DNA of 64,000 nucleotides from Limnoperna fortunei (lineage: Eukaryota > Mollusca > Bivalvia > Mytilida > Modiolidae), in contig OX104113.1 in NCBI GenBank assembly GCA_944474755.1, positions 51,847,644 to 51,911,643 of the forward strand. Direction: 5' to 3'. The position numbers were made by a program, and so were the translations under genes. The notes under the pieces were generated by a model. That model was not told the origin of the DNA. It did not search any database and saw only the letters and a list, made by a program, of their open reading frames with translations. The number at the start of each line of letters is the position of its first letter. Position 1 is the stretch's first letter. This document shows positions 56,627 to 64,000 of this stretch, in pieces.

Positions 56627-56869
56627 GTTTGTTTGTTTGTTTGATGGTGTTTAACGCCACTTTCGGCAATTTTTCAGCTATATCATGGCGTCCAGTTTTT
56701 ATTGGGGGATGAAGCCGGAGTACCCGGAGAAAACCCCCGACCTGCGGTAGGAAAACTGGCAATCCTTGTCAATTAAGATTGGAGTCGAGTGCACCCTGCC
56801 TGCAGTGAAAATCGAACCCGCAATCTCAGTGTTGACAGACCACGTGATCAACAGCAGGCGAACCATAAT
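56627..56869 (-). mobile_element. SINE copy with truncated head
   Basis: Well preserved on the minus strand: tail GTTTGTTTGTTTG at 56627, GGCGTCCAGTTTTTATTGGG, AAGCCGGAGTACCCGGAGAA, CACCCTGCCTGCAGTG, B box as GAAAATCGAACCCG (GGTTCGATTTTC on the minus strand, one base from consensus) and CACGTGATCAACAGCAG. The last ~40 bp of the head, including the A box, are missing. Confidence 0.93.
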
Positions 56870-56979
56870 TGTCTTCTTGGATTTTGTAATAAACTGACGT
56901 GATTTAATAAAGTATACGGTTTTAAAAGTAAACAGTTTTTCTTATATAAATAAGAAGTGGAACAGCCCTATCACATAAT

Positions 56980-57031
56980 ATGGTAAAAAACCACAAAGAT
57001 CGGAGCAGATTCCCCAAGAAACTCCAAAATG
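56980..57031 (+). CDS. Possible short first coding exon behind a TATA box (speculative)
   Basis: TATATAAA at 56944-56951 is followed 28 bp later by ATG and an open run of 17 codons (M-V-K-N-H-K-D-R-S-R-F-P-K-K-L-Q-N), which ends in a strong donor AATG/GTAAGTATT at 57031/57032. No matching downstream exon was found in the next 1.6 kb. It may start a gene outside what I can recognise, or be chance. Confidence 0.22.
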
Positions 57032-58635
57032 GTAAGTATTTTAGACATTTTTATGAAATATATTTGGGATAAATTACAACTTCAAAATGGCTCCAAGAGT
57101 CACATTGCTTAACTTTATCTTGAGTGATACTTTTTATGAATGAATATCAATAAATAACGAAAACAAATTAAAAAAAATACGTCTTGATGATCCTGTTGTT
57201 CAACCCACTCAGACTCCCCTATTACTTATACTAACAGTTACACCCCCCATGCGTTCAGCGTTTTGCTTGCATTTTTTTATTATTCTTTTCTGTACCTTTA
57301 TAGTGCTAAAATCCAATTTGAAAAAGTTCTACGTGATAACACGTCCATATTTTATATTATTGCCTTAAAGTTTGTTGTTGAAATGTCCGAAATCGTCCTT
57401 GACATTTGCTACGGGAATTTTACATAGGAAGTCAGCCATTTGAGTTTCTAAAGGGACCTAGCATTGTTTTCAATAAGATCGTCTGCTTTCGTAGCGTTCA
57501 ATGGTATTCGAACAAACCGCGAGACTTTTCCCGCCTTAACTGCAGACGACATGACCCGAAGGATTTCGAATAGATAACAATTGACTCTTCCAAACATACA
57601 CTTCCGTTGTAATTTAGGTCAAACTTAACTATAGAAAAGTGCTCTATCAAAGTGAAAAAATCTGCCGCATTTCAAACCGCCGACTATCACTGGATATAAT
57701 TGTTGTTGTCAGTTTGCACATTCTTGAATCTACAAAAGGAGCATAAGCTGGACCAAACGCGGTAAGCAGTTTTTATTTGTCAGCCAAACAACCGCTATAT
57801 GACCGCTTCGAAACTTACTATAGTGTCAGCAAGGGTTTCAACCTTCAAAACCGAGTCCGCATTAATTCAGAGTATTTATCCAGTTTTGTTGCGAAGCAAG
57901 AACTACAACAGAAAACCTATTTAACTATTTAAAAGACAATTTGGCACAGCACTTACACAGTTTTTGAAACATTATACTTTTTTTTACGGTTGGAACTTGT
58001 AATTTGACTTCGGAAAATGGTAGTTTAATTCAACTTGCATCTCGTGACAATTCAGCTGCGACCAGACTCGTAGCTTCATTATAAGAAATTTACCATTTGT
58101 AAGAATATTTGACAAATAACAGGCTAAACTTGTTTTTCTAAGGCTTCCAGTATATCCGATTAGAGTTAACAATAATTACAATGGGTTTACTGGAAATTCG
58201 GATGCATTTAAGCAAGACGACAGGCGTTTGGGTCAACAGATTGCGGATGTAAACTTTTTCATTGAGGATATTTACATATTCGTCTAAATTTTAACAGGGC
58301 CTTCAGAAAACAAGTTGTGTTAAAAGAGGGCCACATACCAGTTACAGTTGTGATTTTTAAGTTATGAGAGATGAGATTCATCCAATAGATCCATTGACCA
58401 AGTAATGGTTAATCAGACTCACTCGTTTAATACACAAAGATTGTTTTTAAATGTTTAAACATTATATGTGTCGTTTTGTTTGCAGAAAGGTTATGCCTTT
58501 CTAACAGACCGTTTGTCTGCAGTCATATTGTGAATTATCAAAATTTCATTTCGAAATTTTCCGAACTTTCATGATGGACAAATTTAAGTTTAACTTTCAA
58601 AATGTTCCGCTAGTATAGGTACTACAAGTGATTCA
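57032..58635. other. Gene-free stretch up to the duplication breakpoint
   Basis: Somewhat less AT-rich than the surroundings at 57380-57900, but with no recognisable coding sequence. Confidence 0.4.
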
Positions 58636-58738
58636 TTCACTGTTTCTGTCGTGCTTATGGTGCTATTGGCCATTCATGGCATGTCACAAGTGTGGCGTGT
58701 CGTGTGGCTGCTGTGGTGGGAGGCATAGGGCCTCATAG
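58636..58738 (+). pseudogene. SPRED: Truncated SPRED copy: last 33 codons of the SPR domain
   Basis: The duplicated segment starts here, in the middle of the SPR domain, and keeps the frame to the TAG stop: S-L-F-L-S-C-L-W-C-Y-W-P-F, then C-G-V-S-C-G-C-C-G-G-R-H. There is one amino-acid change against 10917-11017 (Pro to Ser). There is no acceptor site, start codon or upstream domain, so it cannot make a SPRED protein. It is a breakpoint-truncated by-product of a segmental duplication, not a retrocopy: the flanking downstream sequence was copied too. Confidence 0.9.
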
Positions 58739-59235
58739 TAAACATTATATTGTTTGTACTTCACTCTTATGGATCATGTTTTGTTTTCATATTAAGTAAT
58801 TTTTTTTAACTCTACCCTACATGTATATCTATAAAAATCATTGTTTTGGATGTATTCTCCTTGTTGAGTTTGAGAAAATTAAAAAAAGGATTTTTGCTAA
58901 GTGTTGAATTGAAACCAAAATCTCTTTTCATTCGAAGCAGTGAATTTGCTGTTCTTTTTTTTGCTCTAGTCATATTATTATGATGAGATATTTCTCTCCT
59001 TTATGTGGAATTTATATATTTTGTCCGGAAGTATAAATTGTATCTGATTAAGTGCTTTGAGTGTTGGTGGTGAGCTAGGATCTCATATATGTTTCTTTTT
59101 GGAAATAAAATCTTTTATAAATTCATTATATTATCATAGGGATTCCAGGTGACTGTGTAATTCCCTTGGAACAGTCAAATGAAGGTAGTGGGTCCTTATT
59201 TTACTGTTCACATTTATTTAAATAAATGTTATTCA

Positions 59236-60816
59236 TTAAAGAGAAACTTCGCGAAAAAATGAAAATTTGATATGTTATTCCTCAACTAAAAAGAAATATA
59301 ATTGCCTTTTGATGTTTTATTGTATTCTTTACCGTTACGCTTCTAGAGTGGATATAAGGTGGTAAAATTTTGTGTATGGGGGCCGCCATATTGACAGTAT
59401 TTTATCAAGTGACTGCGTTTGTGACGTGATAAATGTAATTATCCAGTAAATATGATAAATAATCCAGTTTAAATATATGTTTTTCTGCCTTAGCTCTTTG
59501 AAGAACATATAAACTGTGGCGATAACTAGTGACCGGCTGACAACATAAGATTACCAAATACGTCTTAATGTTTTAATGATCTTTGTTTTAATAAAAGTAT
59601 TTTTAGACACAAATTTTAACCTGTCTTTATTTAACTCAGATATAATTTACCTAAATAATAATTGTAATAAAAGATATATTTATATGATTATTTTTATATA
59701 TAAAATAAAATTCCGTGGATAATTTTGCACGTCTTGAAACGGCGGTTGTACCTGGACGTGAAAATGTTACAGGTAAATCATTACTCGTTTATGAAGGGTA
59801 ATTAACATAATTAGCAGGTAAACAATCAGAATGTTTATTGTAATTACTAGATCATTTGACGCCGACTTTGAAGTATGAATATTCGGACTTTTTCAAAAGG
59901 TAACCAGATTAAAGGTTAATCATGTAATTCGAAATTAGAAAGGCACACCCCTACTGCCAAGGACAGGTATGATTTGAATACACCGAAGTGTCACAACACA
60001 GGATGTATATAAGATTTCGAATAACTTTAGATGCCAAGTCAGAGGAAACGTAAAACTTACACGTAAACTCAAATATACACAACATGTAAAAGTTTGGAAA
60101 CTGTGTTACGCACACGCACAATAAATGTTACCAGTAATAATAATTATAATAATAACAATAATAATAATTATAAATGTACTAAACGTGAAGTGAAAGTTTG
60201 ATGCGCGAAAACCAGAGTATTTAAAAATATTTCATTTAATGACCGTTATTTCTTAAATAGTCAACTTCGTAAATATTTTATATAAAAAAGTTTCGTTTAA
60301 TAAGTTGCTTAATCTGATTAAGTTGAAATTAATAAAACGAATAATTTTCAATTTAATTAATATTTATAGACTTCTTTTCCTATCAAAACTGTGACTTTTT
60401 TCCTGTGACTTTCTTTCCGTTTACCGTTGTTGCTGCTGTGGAAATAGTCTTAAGTAGAAGTCTTTAAATTGGATAACTACTTGTTACACAAGTCGGGGTT
60501 TTTTGCTTATATATAGATCATGAATACGAAACGTAATCTTTCCACAACCTTGTCTTATAGTACAACCTTCTGTTATTGACCGTTTCGCGTTATTATCATA
60601 AGACGACTTTTAAGGTACTTGGATGTCTAGTATCGCCATCTAGTGACGAGATGGTGACAAGATGGCGGACCTCCATAAGTGCATTTTTTACACGTTAAAT
60701 TCCATGCAGAAACTTAACCACTGAAAATATAATAAAACATCAAGAGGCAAATGTGTTTCTTTTTAGTCGAGGAATAACATATCAAATTTTCATTTTTTCG
60801 CGAAGTTAACCTTTAA
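59236..60816. mobile_element. 1.58-kb long-TIR element flanked by TTAA, nested
   Basis: Both ends read TTAAAG, then 3 variable bases, then AACTTCGCGAAAAAATGAAA inward. Inverted similarity continues for about 160 bp, to GGCCGCCATATTGACA at the left (59390) and, reversed, GTCCGCCATCTTGTC at the right (60658-60672). TTAA at both edges (59236-59239, 60813-60816) fits a piggyBac-type target, but the empty site is not available. No transposase frame; it is probably non-autonomous. Confidence 0.82.
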
Positions 60817-61321
60817 AGCAATACATACATCTTCTGATTGAGTTTTTTCAAGCATTTCTAATAATATTTTTAAAGTTTAAATATGTTATTATTTAACTGA
60901 AAACCGGCATGTGGATCTGAGCATCCAGTTCATTTTACCTACAACGTTGAAACTCATGGCACTCGTTTTTGACGACATTACACGTTTTTACCAATTTTCG
61001 CAACAGTGAGCCCATCAGTTCTCAGGATTTCATTTTAAATGAATAAAACCAGCATGATGTCTTCTTTCTTAAAATATATATTTCATCTTAAGTTTATAAA
61101 GGGAAACTTATATGCTGTTCATTTTACCAAAAAATAACTGAAAACTATGCAAAAAAATGCAATAAATGATACAGTAAAAAATAGGAAGTTAGTATTTACT
61201 GAAGAAACATACATGGTTTCACAGTTCACTGTTTGTCCATGTTAAACGTTATAATTTTAAATTTCTCATAAATGCAGCTAAGTGTTGCAATTTGCAATTT
61301 TGTTATTATTAAGACATACTT

Positions 61322-61760
61322 AAATTGCAGTTGTCGGCCATATTGTGGGAGCCATATTTACTACTGCCTTCTGGTAAATTAACTTTAAGTATACATACCT
61401 TACAGAGACTAGACCATATTTGTTACAAAAAAATTTCCATTGTTGTGAAGGAAGGTATTTTCTCAGAAATTGGATTCAAACTTGGAGAAAACTGCTGTTT
61501 TATTGGTAGTAAATTGCTGTTGTCGGCCAGATTGTGGCAGCCATTTTGAATGTGGCATTGTTGTAAAAAAAACTTTAAGGTATACCCACCTTTCCGAGAC
61601 TTGGACATATGTATTGAAAATAAATATATTTTTGGTGTAAAGAAAAGCATTTGCTTATAAATTGAACGCAAACTTGGAGAAAAATCTGTTTTTGTCTCAG
61701 TAAATTGCAGTTCTGGGTCTTGTTGCAGCATCCATATTGAATGTGGCATAGTGGTACGAG
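61322..61760. repeat. Imperfect tandem repeat, unit about 188 bp, 2.3 copies
   Basis: Units begin near 61322 (AAATTGCAGTTGTCGGCCAT), 61511 (AAATTGCTGTTGTCGGCCAG) and 61700 (AAATTGCAGTTCTGGGTCTT). Each of the first two has AACTTTAAG, then GAGACT, AAATTG and AAACTTGGAGAAAA at matching places. The open frames at 61325-61549 (+) and 61423-61749 (minus) result from the repeat. Confidence 0.85.
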
Positions 61761-62295
61761 TCTATTAAATTCTTGTTAAATACTTAATGCAGTTTATATT
61801 TTTATGGATTTAAATATTTTGTAGATCAAGTGAATAATTTCTTCTAAAATTTATTGTAAAATATGTCCTATATTACATTTTTAATACAAAATATGTGGTG
61901 CCACTGTTAAAAAAAACCCTTTTGGTAGGATTTTGGACAAGAACAGTTTTCAGATGAAGGTCATTAAAGGTGGATGTTTTTTGCAGTACCCAATACAAAG
62001 TCAATAAATATTTACAAAAAAAAACTTGATTATTAACAAACATACAAGGCCTAAATAAATAATCCCTCAAGTTGGGTTTCAGCCCATTTTGATACTGAAT
62101 ACATCTAATATACAATCCAAAAAATTGCCAAAATTGTCATCTTTAAACTTGCATAACTTTTTTATTCGTAGACCGATTTTCAGTCTGTTTTTTGTCTTGT
62201 TCTCTACAAAATGTGGTCTTTTAAATGCTATGATTTTTGATAATATGGAATATAGTGATATTTTTCTCGTGGAATCCCTAATTAATTATTTTGAT

Positions 62296-63010
62296 AAATT
62301 TGAAATACTTTTGATTTAAATTGTTTAGAAAAACTCTTGATAGATCTGTTCCTTCATACCAGTATCATCATGTAAGTCACAACATGATAACAATGTTTAA
62401 TAAATTGCAATTGATCTGAAGGTTGTATATGTTTAATGACTTTCAAAGTTAAATATTTTGTTTGTTTGTTAGCTATTCATGTTGAAGTAAACCTTTATGT
62501 TTATAAATATCTTGCCTTGCTAATTATGTGTATTTGGTTGTTATTTTGTTTCCTAAGTTTATATGAAGGATATTAATTTTTATACTGCCTGCGTAGCATG
62601 GGGAACATTTAAGGATAATCCCACCTTTTTCTATTTATAACTCCTCTCAAACTTTTCAGAATAAATTTAAAGTGTCTTTATTAATACTGGCAGGAGGGGG
62701 TATGTCTACACATATTTACTGGTCTTCTATCCGTAACTCCTCATAAACTGAGATAGTGTTATATTGAGTGTACGTAACCATTTTTTAGTGCTTCATTACA
62801 CTTGGTGCAGTAAACCTGTTAGTGCTTTCAATATATGTAAATTGTACTAAGGGAAGCTATCAACAAAAAGGAATCCTCGATTCTTGTAAATATTTATGGT
62901 TAATAACAGGTCTTGGTTATCTCACACTTTTCCTGGTCCATAATATTTTGGGCTTAAAATCTTGTACTTTCTTTCAGAAAAGGTACAGTATTTTTGCACT
63001 CATTTTTGTA
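62296..63010 (+). other. Duplication copy 2 flank (no gene)
   Basis: Matches 11413-12105 and 13002-13047 at high identity. It includes CTTGTACTTTC near 62962, the empty insertion site of the copy-1 MITE. Confidence 0.85.
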
Positions 63011-63160
63011 TTGTTTGTTTGTTTGAATGGTGTTTAACACCACTTTCAGCAATTTTTCAGCTTTATTGTGGCATCTAGTATTTATTAGACATGGAAGCCG
63101 GAGAAAACCCTGACCTTAGGTAGGGAAACTGGTGATCTTTGACAATTAAGATTGAATTTA
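63011..63160 (-). mobile_element. SINE tail fragment (inside duplication copy 2)
   Basis: Same truncated SINE as 13048-13194, with a few differences. Its presence in both copies dates it before the duplication. Confidence 0.85.
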
Positions 63161-63893
63161 ACTTTTTTTAAATTAACTTAAGGTAATATAAAACAGACTT
63201 GAAACTTGAATCTTGTACATGTATTATGCTCTGGGGACATAAACCTTTTTTTTCCCTGTTTTTTTCCTAATGTTACTTCCAACTTATGCAAATGTTTGTT
63301 TTGAAATTGTTATGTACATGTTTTTTTCTGTAATTTTTATTCTCAGAATTTTTAATGATCTGACATGTTCCATAAGAGTGAAAAACATACATTTTTATGT
63401 GAATGTACATTTTAGCACTAATGTTTTATGTGCTCTATTTTATATGTACCCATTGACTCTAAATCTTATACTATGCTCGCCTTTTATAAAGTACATTTGT
63501 AAACAAAGGGTTTCATTTGTTATGAATTCTTTTATTTTCTTGTTGATTTGTTAAGCTTCTTTTAAATGGTGCTACTGTTATTTCTGTTTTTAAATCACGA
63601 ACTTGGGAAAACAACTTTCTTTTTGTATCCTAAATTTTTAATTGCTTTTTCGTTTAACAGAAAATTAAACATTTAGTAAAGAATACATGGCTATTGTTAA
63701 ATGAGAACAGATCTACAATAATTTTGGAAAAAGGAAGACATAAATGCATGGTATTTGCAAATATGTTGTTTAATAAAATAGCATTTTTATGTAATTGAAA
63801 AGCTTGAATTGTGTAATGTTGACAGGACAAAGTGTATACAACTGGTTATCTGAAAAATAAAATAATTTTTTTTTCATTTTCATTTTTATACAA
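63161..63893. other. Duplication copy 2 flank (no gene)
   Basis: Matches 13195-13950 closely. The open frame at 63270-63554 (+) is T-rich and is not kept open in copy 1, so it is not a gene. Confidence 0.7.
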
Positions 63894-64000
63894 GGGAGAG
63901 TACTCTGACAAACTGTAAAAAACTGGGAAAGAGGCAGAATAAAGGGATAGTACTCTGACAAACTGTAAAAAAAATTGGGAAAGAGGAAGGACAGGGGGAT
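63894..64000. repeat. Minisatellite start (60-bp family), cut by window end
   Basis: Two units starting GAGAGTACTCTGACAAACTG and GATAGTACTCTGACAAACTG match the array at 13950-14372. Confidence 0.85.

Larger units (their letters stand above)
59138..62279. mobile_element. 3.1-kb insertion in duplication copy 2, bounded by AGGGATTCCA inverted repeats
   Basis: Copy 1 reads straight through this point (about 11405-11415). The insertion begins AGGGATTCCAGGTGA and, on the reverse strand at the right end, AGGGATTCCACGAGA: 10 identical bases, then 3 of 5. Flanks ATTATCATA and ATTATTTTGATA look like an imperfect target duplication. It holds no transposase that I can recognise. Inside are a nested long-TIR element (59236-60816) and a 188-bp tandem repeat (61322-61760). 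Confidence 0.72.
58636..64000 (+). repeat. Segmental duplication, copy 2 (partner 10915-14056)
   Basis: Matches copy 1 in order and orientation: SPR-domain end, 3' UTR with AATAAA (59104-59109), then from 62296 onward the flank, SINE fragment and minisatellite start. It lacks the MITE at 12106 and has the 3.1-kb insertion at 59138. It continues past the window end. Confidence 0.92.

Noticed and set aside
58636..58738. A second SPRED gene
   Set aside because: Only the last 33 codons are present, with no acceptor or upstream exons; it is a duplication breakpoint product.
61325..61749. 74- and 108-codon frames on opposite strands
   Set aside because: Both arise from the 188-bp tandem repeat inside a transposon.

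Overview
This is a 64 kb piece of an animal nuclear genome, AT-rich and intron-rich. It is most likely from a bivalve mollusc, perhaps a mussel. Three things suggest this: spliced genes with GT-AG introns; many copies of a tRNA-headed SINE and other repeats of the kind that crowd bivalve genomes; and a HEPN(DZIP3-like)-nSTAND3-ankyrin gene, an architecture that bivalves have expanded. The species assignment is an inference.

Three genes are well supported. (1) SPRED (Sprouty-related, EVH1 domain), + strand. Its last exon (10157-11017) carries the whole cysteine-rich SPR domain. It is preceded by a 47-nt exon (7886-7932) and perhaps one more (6782-6855). The 5' exons were not found and are probably upstream of the window. 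(2) A complete three-exon, 194-residue HD-domain oxygenase of the PhnZ type (19760-22217, +). Every active-site position I recall for bacterial PhnZ is present, which points to breakdown of the phosphonate 2-AEP. (3) A five-exon, about 1183-residue protein on the minus strand (40735 down to 33477): a Gln/Glu-rich repetitive N-terminus, a DZIP3-like HEPN domain with an RNSIAH (R-x4-H) motif, an nSTAND3 NTPase domain, and a long ankyrin array built from 198-bp dimers. The array continues past the stop as a decaying tail (33476 to 30971), broken by frameshifts and by a 911-bp TA-flanked transposon.

The rest is mostly mobile DNA and its traces. A SINE family has more than ten copies, two with clear target-site duplications (TSDs). 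There are a 504-bp GC-rich element, TA-flanked MITEs at 12106, 21078 and 31952, two small foldback elements with 9- and 8-bp TSDs, larger foldbacks near 45 and 49 kb, two LINE remnants and a reverse-transcriptase remnant with a YIDD motif.

A segmental duplication links the two ends of the window. The end of the SPRED coding region and its downstream flank (10915 to about 14056) recur at 58636-64000. Comparing the copies gives the empty site of a 896-bp pogo-like MITE in copy 1, and shows a 3.1-kb TIR-bounded insertion in copy 2 that itself contains a nested long-TIR element and a 188-bp tandem repeat. A second local duplication joins 43.0-44.35 kb with 45.75-46.75 kb.

I see no rRNA genes, no convincing standalone tRNA genes and no CRISPR arrays. 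No shared pathway connects the three genes.
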